DNA of 64,000 nt from Bacteroidota bacterium (GCA_020161355.1 JAIUOF010000002.1:558001-622000), one strand, 5' to 3'; shown: positions 1-8,333, counted from the stretch's first letter. Numbers and translations: made by a program. Notes: generated by a model not told the origin, from the letters alone.

Positions 1-1608
1 TTGCATAAGCACTATTCACAAAATCCTGATAATAAGAATCTTAATCTTTGCATTTCAGCCATCAAATTTACCGAAAAAGTAATATCCTTTCAAGCCAAAA
101 GGCTTTTAGACCAAAAATCCAAACTTACATTTAAGGAAAAGATACATGCCATCACGAAAAATAATATTGATTTTCTGACCAGAACTTTTGAATCTACCGG
201 CGATGATAATCTTCTGAAACTCGCTTTCGAAACGGCCGAAAACGGGAAAGGAGCGATTTTATCGGTCAATCTCAATGAAAACAACCTCAAACGTAGCACC
301 AAAATCCCAAAAAAACTCTTGGATGAATCAGAGGCTCTTGCTCTGGCCCGGAATGTTTTGCAAAGAAGAATAGAAGCAGCTCCCTCTGATAAAACCCTGT
401 CCCAACAAATGCGGGATTTGGACTTGAAAATTTCCGCCAATGAGCGAAAACTGGAAAATATTGAAGCCTTCAAAACTGATAAATATGCCGAAACGCAGGA
501 GTTTTCTTTAGAAAAAATCCGAGAAGGATTGGGCAGAAAAACCTTTATAATTAGCTATTTTCAGTCAGAAAAATACTTATACTCCTGGTTGGTTTCGAAA
601 GATCAATTTGAATTCAAAAAAATAGGCCTAAATACCCTGAAACCTCTTTTAGAACCTTTTAAAAATGACCTGAGAAATAAAAAACTAAAACTCAGGAATA
701 ACCAGGTGATTTATGATTTGCTTTTAAAAGATTTTTTGCATAAAATACCTGAAAATAGTCACCTCATAATCGTCCCAGATGGTGACCTCAATGGCCTTCC
801 ATTTGAAGTTTTGAAAAACAGAAACTCAGAATACCTAATTGAGAATCAAAATATAAGCTATTTGTTTTCAGCAAGATTTCTTTTAAAAACCAAAAACAAA
901 AGCAGCTCGCCAAACCTGCTGGCCATGGCCCCCTTTACCGATAAAAAATCTCGCGATAGCCTGTATTTTTTACCTGAATCTGAAACCGAAATCAAAGCGT
1001 TTTCTGCAGGAAAAAGGTTTTTGGGAGCCGATGCCTCTTTGAGTAACTTCCTTAAATATTCAGGAAACTCAGAAATATTGCATCTGGCCACCCATGCCAT
1101 TGCCGACAATGAAGAAGCCGAAAATTCTTATTTACTTTTCACCAACACACAAAACCCTGACTCAAAGATATTTATGCGAGAACTCCGCCCGGGAATGTTT
1201 CAAAACACCGACTTGATTTTCCTGAGTGCATGCAGCTCTCTGGGCACACAATATGTGTCAGGCGAAGGTCTCAGAGGCTTGTCTTCCGGCTTTTTTATAA
1301 CGGGTGTCAATAACATCATCAGCACCTTCTGGAATGCCGAAGATTTCACTACCTCTTATTTAAGCCGGGGTTTTTATAAATATTTTCTGAGAGGTTTTGA
1401 GGCAGATGAAAGTTTGAGAGAAGCTAAAATTGACTTTTTGAAAGATCCCAAAAACCTTCAGTTTGCTGCTCCGTATTATTGGTCCCATCTCATGTTAATT
1501 AGCCGGGAAGTACCCTATGAAAATCATCACCGATTCATTTATTATTTATTGGCTTTTTTGATTTTGGCTGAGATTGTGGTCATTGTTTTAAATGCAAAAA
1601 AACAATAG
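1..1608 (+). CDS. CHAT-domain (caspase-like) protease, 5' end outside window
   Basis: This is the 3' part of a CHAT-domain protein: the frame is open at base 1, so the true start lies upstream and the visible 535 residues are partial. The C-terminal half carries the caspase-like signatures: HLATHA with the candidate catalytic His at visible residue 365, and LSACSS with the candidate nucleophile Cys at 411, preceded by the strand VPDGDLNGLPFE. The N-terminal visible part (about 1-180) is helical, and family members usually carry TPR repeats before CHAT, so the missing part may be TPR (inference). A hydrophobic helix at about 512-531 followed by AKKQ suggests C-terminal membrane anchoring with the protease in the cytoplasm or at the membrane. 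It converges on a sigma factor/TPR gene pair, an association I know from other Bacteroidota. The substrate is unknown. Confidence 0.85.
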   Translation: MHKHYSQNPDNKNLNLCISAIKFTEKVISFQAKRLLDQKSKLTFKEKIHAITKNNIDFLTRTFESTGDDNLLKLAFETAENGKGAILSVNLNENNLKRSTKIPKKLLDESEALALARNVLQRRIEAAPSDKTLSQQMRDLDLKISANERKLENIEAFKTDKYAETQEFSLEKIREGLGRKTFIISYFQSEKYLYSWLVSKDQFEFKKIGLNTLKPLLEPFKNDLRNKKLKLRNNQVIYDLLLKDFLHKIPENSHLIIVPDGDLNGLPFEVLKNRNSEYLIENQNISYLFSARFLLKTKNKSSSPNLLAMAPFTDKKSRDSLYFLPESETEIKAFSAGKRFLGADASLSNFLKYSGNSEILHLATHAIADNEEAENSYLLFTNTQNPDSKIFMRELRPGMFQNTDLIFLSACSSLGTQYVSGEGLRGLSSGFFITGVNNIISTFWNAEDFTTSYLSRGFYKYFLRGFEADESLREAKIDFLKDPKNLQFAAPYYWSHLMLISREVPYENHHRFIYYLLAFLILAEIVVIVLNAKKQ

Positions 1609-1678
1609 CCTTTCCGGGAAATTTTAATGGAAAAAGGTCGCAAAATTTGAATGAAATAGTATCTTAATCATTGGTTGA

Positions 1679-1727
1679 AAATAGAAATGCACTTGAAGGG
1701 AGATAAAACTACCTTCGATTTTCTATT
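1679..1727. terminator. Possible bidirectional terminator between convergent genes
   Basis: Nested inverted repeats (AATAGAAA with TTTTCTATT outside, GAAGG with CCTTC inside) lie between the CHAT gene and the convergent TPR gene and overlap the TAG stop of the latter. The stem is AT-rich and interrupted, so this is a moderate call. Confidence 0.4.
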
Positions 1728-2433
1728 GAGTCAATATCAAAAGCCTGAGTCTGAGTTTATATTTCCAGTCAAAATAGGCTTTATATTGATTTTCAGCATT
1801 CATTTTTTCGATTAAATCATAAGCCTTTAAGTATTTTCCTGCACCCACCAAACTGTGAATCAAATAAAATTCTGCCTCACTTTTTTGCTGAGCCATCGGC
1901 CATTTTTGTAAGAATTTATCGATATTTTCAACAGCTTCAGGATATTTTTTCAAATTAAAATAACTCATGGCCACCAAAAAAGCGGTCTCTTCACCCTCGT
2001 GAGAAGATTTTCCAAATTCATGGATGATTTTATCATAGTCACCCATCTTGTAATATTGAGCAACCTGCTCAGTCGGGGTCAAATCTCCTCTTTCGTTGGG
2101 CACTCTGTATCTCAGCCCTTGATCCGAAGTCCATTCTGATCCATTAATAAGGCTTTCTTTTATGCCCAAAAACCCTAAAATAGTGACCAGGAAAATCGCA
2201 GCAATTCTTAAGGCACTGGTCCAGCTTTTTGAAGAAACTGATTTGCCAATATATTTTTTGCTTATCTCACCTATCTCTTGCTTCAAAGCCGCTACAGCTA
2301 CCACTTCATGAGCCATGGCCGCTTTCTCAAACTCCTCCCTTTTCCGGGCATCAGACTTCAGGCCCTCCAGAAACCTCTGCTCCTCGTCGGGGCTCATTTT
2401 TTTTAAAAAATATTCGTCAAATTCGCTGCTCAT
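1723..2433 (-). CDS. Membrane-anchored TPR protein, possible anti-sigma partner
   Basis: A 236-residue protein whose N-terminal 70 residues are charged and helical (MSSEFDEYFLKKMSPDEEQR, a layout like the cytoplasmic part of anti-sigma proteins), followed by one transmembrane helix at about 74-91 and a C-terminal region of about 140 residues with TPR-like helix pairs (AQYYKMGDYDKII, AMSYFNLKKYPEAVENI). It starts 6 bp after the stop of the ECF sigma factor gene, so the two are surely co-transcribed. The topology and position suggest a sigma regulator with an extracytoplasmic TPR sensor, but no zinc-finger (ZAS) motif is visible, so the anti-sigma role is an inference. Confidence 0.7.
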   Translation of the reverse strand: MSSEFDEYFLKKMSPDEEQRFLEGLKSDARKREEFEKAAMAHEVVAVAALKQEIGEISKKYIGKSVSSKSWTSALRIAAIFLVTILGFLGIKESLINGSEWTSDQGLRYRVPNERGDLTPTEQVAQYYKMGDYDKIIHEFGKSSHEGEETAFLVAMSYFNLKKYPEAVENIDKFLQKWPMAQQKSEAEFYLIHSLVGAGKYLKAYDLIEKMNAENQYKAYFDWKYKLRLRLLILTQ

Positions 2434-2439
2434 AATCGT

Positions 2440-3036
2440 TTATATTTTCAACGCCTCTCTCAGAGTTTTGGCCAGTGTCGGTTTTCTTTCGATTATATCG
2501 CTCAGGCCTTTCATACACTTTGATTTTTTATTTCGGAGAGCTTGCTCGGTTTCAAATTCGAAATGCGGCATAAGATCCTCATAATTCATTTCTTCGTAAT
2601 AAAACATTGTTAAAAGGCGACGGCACGTTTCGCCCAATTGCTCAAAAACCTCCTGCATGGTTTTGTAAGACTCGGCTCTGGAAAAATGATCCACATATTC
2701 ACTTTCTTCCATTTCTACTTTCGAAATCCTGATTTGCTCCGCCTGACTTTTCCTCATTTTGCCCAGCCAGATATTCCTCACCACCGAACTCAAAAAAGTA
2801 CCTATGGCCGACTCACCCCTGAATTCATCTTTTTGAACCATCCTCACAAAGACCAGCACTGCCTCCTGAATCACATCTTCGGCATCTTCCACCGAGCCCG
2901 AATTCCGCAAAACTACGCTTCGCATCAGGTCATAATATCTCCTGTAAACCTCCGAAATCGCCTTATTTCGACCTCCAGAAGTCTTTATTCCATCCAGGAT
3001 GAACTTGTCGGTATTTTTCCCAAAAAATATATTCAA
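2440..3036 (-). CDS. ECF-type RNA polymerase sigma-70 factor
   Basis: The 198-residue product has sigma region 2 at about 25-95 (YRRYYDLMRSVVLRNSGSVE, with the DAEDVIQEAVLVFVR core that binds the -10 element and core enzyme) and a region 4-like helix-turn-helix at about 130-185 (EQLGETCRRLLTMFYYEEM). It should redirect RNA polymerase to a small regulon. No in-frame ATG precedes residue 35; the best start is the TTG at 3036. The downstream TPR gene follows after 6 bp. Orientation toward the CHAT gene suggests, but does not prove, that the regulon includes it. Confidence 0.85.
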   Translation of the reverse strand: MNIFFGKNTDKFILDGIKTSGGRNKAISEVYRRYYDLMRSVVLRNSGSVEDAEDVIQEAVLVFVRMVQKDEFRGESAIGTFLSSVVRNIWLGKMRKSQAEQIRISKVEMEESEYVDHFSRAESYKTMQEVFEQLGETCRRLLTMFYYEEMNYEDLMPHFEFETEQALRNKKSKCMKGLSDIIERKPTLAKTLREALKI

Positions 3037-3229
3037 AATGACAGATATGCCTTAAAGCTCAGAATTTTGATATTAGTTGTAACTGTTATCTTTTTTGTAA
3101 CCATAACTCAAAAAAAATATTGAAAAACTGAGTTAAGAATTATTTTTGAGGACAATTTAAATGATTTTCAACCTTTTCTCTTAATTTCGAAAAAGCAATT
3201 ATTAAAAAATAACCAAAAACCTTCATCCT

Positions 3230-3673
3230 ATGAAAACCCTTACTCTGATTTTCACTTTCCTGATATTTGGTCATTGTGCGTTAGCTCAGTCGGCGACTGA
3301 AGAAATATCCAAAACCGTAAAAATTTTCTTTGATGGCATGCATAGCCGGGACACCCTGAAAATCAAGTCAGTATGTGACAAAGGTTTAATTTTAAAATCT
3401 GTGTATTTCAAAGCTGACAAAAGTACCACTATCAAAAATGAGGAATTTCAGGTTTTTTTGAAATCGGTAATGTCGATTCCGGAAAGTATAACATTTGAAG
3501 AGAGGTTGCTCGATATTAAAGTACAAAATGACGAACTGGTGGCTACCGCATTTACCCCTTATGAATTTTACCTCAATCAAAAAATCTCCCACAAAGGCAC
3601 CAATATTTTTATTTTGGGAAAAATTGATGGCAGCTGGAAAATCCTGGGCATCACGGATAGCCGTATCAAGTGA
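3230..3673 (+). CDS. Secreted NTF2-like (SnoaL/DUF4440-type) protein
   Basis: A 147-residue protein with a clean signal peptide (about 1-19, ending ALA-QS) and an NTF2-like cone fold: helix SATEEISKTVKIFFDGM, then HSRDTLKIKSVCDKGL and alternating strands ending GSWKILGITDSRIK. Such proteins bind small ligands or have lost catalysis; nothing here identifies a ligand. It is divergent from the sigma factor gene with a 193 bp gap. Confidence 0.7.
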   Translation: MKTLTLIFTFLIFGHCALAQSATEEISKTVKIFFDGMHSRDTLKIKSVCDKGLILKSVYFKADKSTTIKNEEFQVFLKSVMSIPESITFEERLLDIKVQNDELVATAFTPYEFYLNQKISHKGTNIFILGKIDGSWKILGITDSRIK

Positions 3674-3901
3674 TTTATCAGTAGATTGATGCTTTTTAGA
3701 AAATACTTTCTTTCCAATCTTTTGAGAGAAACAAAACTCTTTTAATTAAGTTTTAAAGTACATTTTAAAAAAAAATTATATAAAAAACCCATATTATTGA
3801 TTTTTACAGGCTAAAATCACCAAAAACCCGCACTTTTCTTCAATACTTTGATTATCAGCCCAAAATTTATTTTTATTTTTACAAAAAAAGTTTTCCTATA
3901 A

Positions 3902-5656
3902 ATGAAAAAATTATTGCTTTCCGCTCTTGTCGGACTTGCCATGTTTTCCTGTAAGCCTTCAGAAAACAAAGAACTCAACAAATTATTCGAAGATTATTAC
4001 GAAGAAAGATTGTCGTATTTCCCTTTAGAAGCCACTTCTCAGGGCGACTATCGCTTTAATGACCAGCTGCCCATCGACATCTCAGAAGAATATCGGAGAA
4101 ACCTGCTGAATTTCTATCAAACCTATAATGACAGACTTGATAAATTTGATCAAAACGAACTCACAGAGGACGAAAAAATATATTACAATGCCCTGAAGTT
4201 CAACCTCACTACTGAAGCCGAGGCACTCAACTATCCTACTCATTTACAGCCTTTTAATCAGTTTATAGGTTTGCCACTTACCATCGCTCAATATGGCAGC
4301 GGGGAGTCGGCTCAGCCATTTAAAACAGCTCAGGACTACGACAATTGGCTCAAAAGATTTGACAAATTTGTGGTTTGGGCCGATACCGCCATCGCCAATT
4401 TTGACAAAGGCATAAAAGCCGAAAATGTATTGCCTGCGGCATTGGTCAAAAAAATGATTCCTCAGATGCGGGAGCTGGCCACAGGCGAGCCCACAGCACA
4501 TTTATTTTATGGTCCGGTGAAAAAAATCCCTGCCGGTTTGGATGCTGTACAAAAAGCTGCCATCACCGCCAAATACACCACGGCCATCGAAACCAAAGTA
4601 AAGCCTACCTATAAAAAACTTGCCGATTACCTGCAAAACACCTATTTGCCCAAAGCCCGGGGCTCAAGCGGTATATTATCCATAAAAAATGGTATCAATC
4701 ACTATAAATTCCTGACTTACTACTGGACCACAAGTCTGAAGTCAACCGACGAAATCATGCAGATTGGACTCTCTGAGGTCAATCGTATCAGGAAAGAAAT
4801 GGAAAAAATACGGGTGCAGGTAGGCTTCAAAGGCGACTTGAATGCATTTCTGGCTTCGGTAAGAAACGACCCGAAACTGATGCCTTACAAGACTCCTGAA
4901 GAGGTGTTGGCGGCTTTCAAAAATATACAGACCAAAATGGAGCCCAACCTCAAAAAGATGTTTAACCTCACGCCAAAGACTAAGTTTGAGATTCGTCGCA
5001 CCGAGGCATTCAGAGAGGCTTCGGCCAGTGCAGAATATATCCAGGGTACTGCTGACGGTAGCCGCCCGGGCATTTTTTATGTTCCGATACCTGACGCCAC
5101 CAAGTTTAACGTGACCTCCGGCATGGAGTCATTGTTTTTGCATGAGGCCATTCCGGGGCATCACTACCAGGTATCATTGCAGCAGGAAAACCTCAATATC
5201 CCGAAATTCCTGCGGTTTGGCTGGTATGGGGCCTATGGCGAAGGCTGGGCTCTGTATTGCGAGTCGTTGGGTAAAGACCTCGGGCTATATACCGACCCTT
5301 ATCAATATCTCGGTGCATTGGGTGACGAAATACACCGGGCCATCAGATTGGTAGTAGATACCGGCATGCACACCAAAGGCTGGACACGCGAGCAGGCATT
5401 GCAATACATGCTCGAAAACGAGGCCATCTCGGTAGAAGGTGCCACTGCCGAAATAGAACGCTACATGGCTTATCCCGGACAGGCACTTTCTTATAAGATT
5501 GGAGCAATGAAAATCAGGGAGTTGAGAGGAAAATACATGACCGAAATGGGTGATAAGTTTAGTCTGGCGGCCTTTCATGACGAAGTGCTGAAACATGGCT
5601 GCCTGCCACTGAGCATACTGGAAGAAAAACTGGACGCATGGGCTAAAATAAAATAA
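3902..5656 (+). CDS. DUF885 family lipoprotein, predicted metallopeptidase-like
   Basis: A 584-residue exported protein. The N-terminus is a lipoprotein signal with the lipobox ending at Cys17 (LAMFSC), so it should be anchored in the outer membrane. It matches the DUF885 family throughout; the diagnostic HEAIPGHHYQ motif begins at His414 and resembles the zinc-binding HExxxxH of metallopeptidases, with an acidic stretch GEGWALYCE about 30 residues later. Family function is unsettled; peptidase activity is an inference from the motif. A GNAT gene starts 2 bp after its stop, so the two are translationally linked. Confidence 0.88.
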   Translation: MKKLLLSALVGLAMFSCKPSENKELNKLFEDYYEERLSYFPLEATSQGDYRFNDQLPIDISEEYRRNLLNFYQTYNDRLDKFDQNELTEDEKIYYNALKFNLTTEAEALNYPTHLQPFNQFIGLPLTIAQYGSGESAQPFKTAQDYDNWLKRFDKFVVWADTAIANFDKGIKAENVLPAALVKKMIPQMRELATGEPTAHLFYGPVKKIPAGLDAVQKAAITAKYTTAIETKVKPTYKKLADYLQNTYLPKARGSSGILSIKNGINHYKFLTYYWTTSLKSTDEIMQIGLSEVNRIRKEMEKIRVQVGFKGDLNAFLASVRNDPKLMPYKTPEEVLAAFKNIQTKMEPNLKKMFNLTPKTKFEIRRTEAFREASASAEYIQGTADGSRPGIFYVPIPDATKFNVTSGMESLFLHEAIPGHHYQVSLQQENLNIPKFLRFGWYGAYGEGWALYCESLGKDLGLYTDPYQYLGALGDEIHRAIRLVVDTGMHTKGWTREQALQYMLENEAISVEGATAEIERYMAYPGQALSYKIGAMKIRELRGKYMTEMGDKFSLAAFHDEVLKHGCLPLSILEEKLDAWAKIK

Positions 5657-5658
5657 CG

Positions 5659-6099
5659 ATGACCATTAGAAGAGCTCAACACGAAGACCTGCCGGCAGTA
5701 AAGCTGCTGGTTGACGAGCTGGAAGAGACTGTACTCAACGAGGTGGATTTTGAGCGGGTTTTTAAGAAAAATCTCCTGCTTGAAACCCACCATTATTTTT
5801 TGGTTTGGGACGAAAACACGCCCCTGGCCCTGCTCAGCATGGTTTTCTCTGACCACCTGCACCACGCCAAAACCATTTGTGAGATACAGGAACTGGTGGT
5901 AACTGCCGCCTACCGCAATCAAAAAATCGGTGAAAAACTGATAGAATTTGCCAAAAACTACTGCAAGAAAAAAGAAGTAGATCAGATAGAGCTGAGCTCC
6001 AACTTCAAACGCACCCGTGCCCACGAGTTTTATATGCGTCAAGGGTTTACCCGCGGACATTACAAGTTTGTGTGGAAATTGCCCTCCAGCACAAGCTAA
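5659..6099 (+). CDS. GNAT family N-acetyltransferase
   Basis: A 146-residue single-domain GNAT protein. The acetyl-CoA binding segment is EIQELVVTAAYRNQKIGEKL (motif A with the usual RxxGxG replaced by RNQKIG), and the C-terminal part AHEFYMRQGFTRGHYKFVW is the conserved motif B. It should transfer an acetyl group to an amine, substrate unknown. It begins 2 bp after the DUF885 gene, an operon-like spacing. Confidence 0.85.
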   Translation: MTIRRAQHEDLPAVKLLVDELEETVLNEVDFERVFKKNLLLETHHYFLVWDENTPLALLSMVFSDHLHHAKTICEIQELVVTAAYRNQKIGEKLIEFAKNYCKKKEVDQIELSSNFKRTRAHEFYMRQGFTRGHYKFVWKLPSSTS

Positions 6100-6253
6100 G
6101 TATTTGATATTCAAAAAATAATTTCTATTTTCACATGATAAAAGACCACACGGTCTATAAAATTGGAATGAAAAACCGACAACAGATGCTCACAAATGTA
6201 TATATCTTTGATAATAAACTATTTAAACGAAAAAAAACATACAACTAAAATAG

Positions 6254-6277
6254 GTATATACACAATTGTGTAAATAC
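6254..6277. repeat. 24-bp near-perfect palindrome next to cassette boundary
   Basis: GTATATACACAATTGTGTAAATAC is palindromic except for one A/A position each side of the core. It lies 3 bp before the first cassette boundary (6281) and upstream of the 6321 gene, so it could be an operator, a hairpin, or the remnant left end of the cassette block. Confidence 0.5.
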
Positions 6278-6280
6278 TAA

Positions 6281-6291
6281 TGTTAGCGGCA
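6281..6291. repeat. Left boundary of cassette 1 (attC-like half site)
   Basis: TGTTAGCGGCA is the exact reverse complement of TGCCGCTAACA at 6989-6999, which closes the same unit. In integron cassettes the 5' end (TTRRRY side) complements the cassette's own 3' R'' box in just this way. GTTAGCG departs from the canonical GTTRRRY at the last two positions. Confidence 0.5.
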
Positions 6292-6320
6292 AAGTTGCAA
6301 GTCACTTCTAAATATGTAAA

Positions 6321-7010
6321 ATGATGGAATTAGTAAGGCTTTTATTAGATATTATTATCATCTTGATTGGATTGTATATAGTACTTTTTAAAAGCTATTT
6401 TTCCGAAAAAGGAAAGAATTTAGCAACAAAGGAAGATATTTCAGATATAACTAGTAAGATTGAGACAATTAAGAATCTTAGTTCAAAAGAACAAGATTGG
6501 TTTATTGAAAGTAAGTTATCTCTTATAAATTATTATGATAGTTACATTCTATGGACAGAGTATTCAATTAAAAGAATAGATATAGTAATTAATAATTCTT
6601 TTTTCCCTGATAAAATTCGAAGAACAATTGACGATTTGAATATTCAACATTCTAAGGTAATTAGTTGCATATGGCGTTTGACATTATATGAATCTGATGA
6701 AAAGTTTATTAATAACATAAAAGAAGCTTATTTAATGGCTGCAAAATTACATAGTTTGACCATGGACTTTTTGATAGATATAGAAACGATTTCTCTTAAA
6801 CTTGAGAAATTAGAAAGCTTATTGAAAGATGGTAATTCTATAAAAACATCGGCAGATAAATTAATTGAGGAGAAAAGTAGTATTATTGATACTTTCGTTG
6901 GAAAGAGAGATAAATTAGAAACTAATGTAATTGAGTTGACAAACAAACAGATGAATTTGATACGAGTTAAAATAAAACAAAAATACCCTGCCGCTAACAA
7001 CGACTCATAA
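6321..7010 (+). CDS. Small coiled-coil membrane protein of unknown function
   Basis: A 229-residue protein I do not recognise. An N-terminal transmembrane helix (about 5-24) is followed by a long, mainly helical cytoplasmic region; residues about 150-215 (ETISLKLEKLESLLKDG and following) look coiled coil. The gene is AT-rich compared with its neighbours, stands alone between complementary boundary repeats at 6281 and 6989, and its stop codon lies inside the downstream hairpin, as is usual for cassette genes. Start chosen at the first of two ATG codons (6321, 6324). Confidence 0.75.
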   Translation: MMELVRLLLDIIIILIGLYIVLFKSYFSEKGKNLATKEDISDITSKIETIKNLSSKEQDWFIESKLSLINYYDSYILWTEYSIKRIDIVINNSFFPDKIRRTIDDLNIQHSKVISCIWRLTLYESDEKFINNIKEAYLMAAKLHSLTMDFLIDIETISLKLEKLESLLKDGNSIKTSADKLIEEKSSIIDTFVGKRDKLETNVIELTNKQMNLIRVKIKQKYPAANNDS

Positions 7011-7126
7011 GCAATGGCGGGGTTTGTATCGTATTTAACGCCTGGTCTCGTAGCGTAGGTCTGTAACGTGGGGTACAAACACAACTCCGAATCCCGCCAC
7101 TGCCCATAGCCGCGACCGTTGTGCGT
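6989..7126. repeat. attC-like imperfect hairpin 1
   Basis: A region of about 138 bp folds into a long interrupted hairpin. The stem GCAATGGCGGG (7011-7021) pairs with CCCGCCACTGC (7093-7103), and GTTTGTA (7022-7028) pairs with TACAAAC (7074-7080), with unpaired bases on one side. The outer ends are GCTAAC (left) and GTTGTGCGT (7118-7126, right), which do not match each other but each match the far end of their own gene unit. That is the logic of an integron attC between two cassettes. No integrase is in the window. Confidence 0.55.
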
Positions 7127-7149
7127 ATTCAAAAAAAACACTATGACAC

Positions 7150-7524
7150 ATGAAAAAAATAGTTCTGATTATAATGTATTTTACCTCGACTCTAGTTGCT
7201 TGTTCACAGACAGAAAGGTCGAAATTAGGTTTTGAATACGCAAAACAAGAATTGGAAAGTGCGATAAATAATTCATCTGAAAAACAGATACTTGTTGATA
7301 AGGTTATAAAGACTCAAAAAACTGCAATTAAGTACGCTGAGACTGTTCTATTTGAAATTTATGGTCAAAAGAATATTGAGAAACAAAAACCTTATGAGCT
7401 ATATAAAATAGATGAATATTGGATAATTGGAGGAAGATTACCTAAAGAAATAACTGGGGGAACTTTTCTGATTATTATAAATTCCAGGAATGGCCAGATA
7501 ATTAAATTGACACACGGAAAGTAA
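7150..7524 (+). CDS. NTF2-fold immunity-like lipoprotein
   Basis: A 124-residue protein with a lipoprotein signal (lipobox around VACS, Cys at residue 18). Residues about 60-124 carry the pattern AETVLFEIYG, EKQKPYELYKIDEYWIIGG, LPKEITGGTFLI, NGQIIKLTHGK, which I associate with the NTF2-fold immunity protein (YbbC/YhhH-like) family that protects against polymorphic toxins. No toxin gene is adjacent. It begins about 24 bp after the right end of hairpin 1 and its stop overlaps the next start by one base (TAATG). Confidence 0.72.
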   Translation: MKKIVLIIMYFTSTLVACSQTERSKLGFEYAKQELESAINNSSEKQILVDKVIKTQKTAIKYAETVLFEIYGQKNIEKQKPYELYKIDEYWIIGGRLPKEITGGTFLIIINSRNGQIIKLTHGK

Positions 7525-7952
7525 TGAAAAAATTATTTATTCTGCCTGTTTTTCTTATTGCTTTTCAGTCTTGTTCGCAATCAATTGACATAAATGATTT
7601 GAAAATTAATAATTCAGATTTAAAAATAACTTATTGGACAAAAAGTTCATTTGGTTTAAATAGTACTTCAACAAAATTGCTTTCCAAAGACTCTAAAGAA
7701 TTTAAAAATTTTAATGACTGGTTGATTGACAATTCGAAAGGATGGGAAAAATCTATAGCCTCTTATGCTACCCCAAATATTTTCATTACAAGTGCTGATT
7801 TTAGATTGTTAATTTTTAAAAACTTTGTAATCATAGGATATTCCGATAAAAATAATAAACCAATGCAATTGATAAAACATACTAACATTAAAGAATTTGA
7901 ATTTCTTAATGAAAAAAATGAAAGAACGCACAACAAACAAAAAAGCCAATAA
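7524..7952 (+). CDS. Hypothetical lipoprotein
   Basis: A 142-residue protein with a lipoprotein signal (FLIAFQSC, Cys16) and no family I recognise. The body alternates strands and polar segments (KNFVIIGYSDKNNKPMQLI). It is translationally coupled to the immunity-like gene upstream by a one-base overlap, suggesting a two-gene cassette. Its last codons (NERTHNKQKSQ) run through the closing boundary repeat at 7926-7934, so the natural C-terminus is set by the cassette junction. Confidence 0.65.
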   Translation: MKKLFILPVFLIAFQSCSQSIDINDLKINNSDLKITYWTKSSFGLNSTSTKLLSKDSKEFKNFNDWLIDNSKGWEKSIASYATPNIFITSADFRLLIFKNFVIIGYSDKNNKPMQLIKHTNIKEFEFLNEKNERTHNKQKSQ

Positions 7953-8047
7953 GGGTTTCAGTAGTATGCAAAGGGTTTTAACCTGCTCCAACTTTTTGTG
8001 TAACTCGATAGGAAATCGCCCGCAAACCTGCTCGACCGTTGTGCAAC
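7926..8047. repeat. attC-like hairpin 2
   Basis: ACGCACAAC (7926-7934) is the exact reverse complement of GTTGTGCGT at the start of the same gene unit (7118-7126). The right end GACCGTTGTGC (8034-8044) is identical to the right end of hairpin 1 (7114-7124). Inside, GGTTT (7954-7958) can pair with AAACC (8024-8028). The internal stem is weaker than in hairpin 1. Confidence 0.5.
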
Positions 8048-8075
8048 TCCAAAAAGAACAACAATGTAGATAAGA

Positions 8076-8333
8076 ATGAAACAACCAAAAAAAATTATAT
8101 TCTATACTCTAATCGGGCTATCAGTTTTTGGGATTTTCATATTTGCTTTTGGAATTATCAACATAATGGTAAGTTTGAAATATGAAACTGACAATTCATC
8201 TGACTGTCTTTCAGTAGTTACGGGACAAGATTTGTGTTTCACAATTCAAGTATTAAAAGGCTTAATTATTGCTTGTTTTGCAACTATTGTTATTCTTTTT
8301 GTTTTTAGAAAGCGTTTTTTTAATGAAATCTAA
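8076..8333 (+). CDS. Small two-helix membrane protein
   Basis: An 85-residue protein with two predicted transmembrane helices (about 9-30 and 62-79) and a short loop with two Cys residues (DCLSVVTGQDLC). I do not recognise it. It is the third unit of the cassette-like block, starting about 30 bp after hairpin 2, with the same low-GC character. No clear closing boundary repeat follows, although GTTGCAC near 8413 partly matches what would be expected. Confidence 0.6.
   Translation: MKQPKKIIFYTLIGLSVFGIFIFAFGIINIMVSLKYETDNSSDCLSVVTGQDLCFTIQVLKGLIIACFATIVILFVFRKRFFNEI

Noticed and set aside
3752-3771. TTTTAAAGTACATTTTAAAA as an operator
   Set aside because: Symmetry is partial and arises mainly from A/T runs common in this genome.
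5575-6114. A 179-codon open frame antisense to the GNAT gene
   Set aside because: The acetyltransferase motifs on the plus strand are clear; the minus frame has none.
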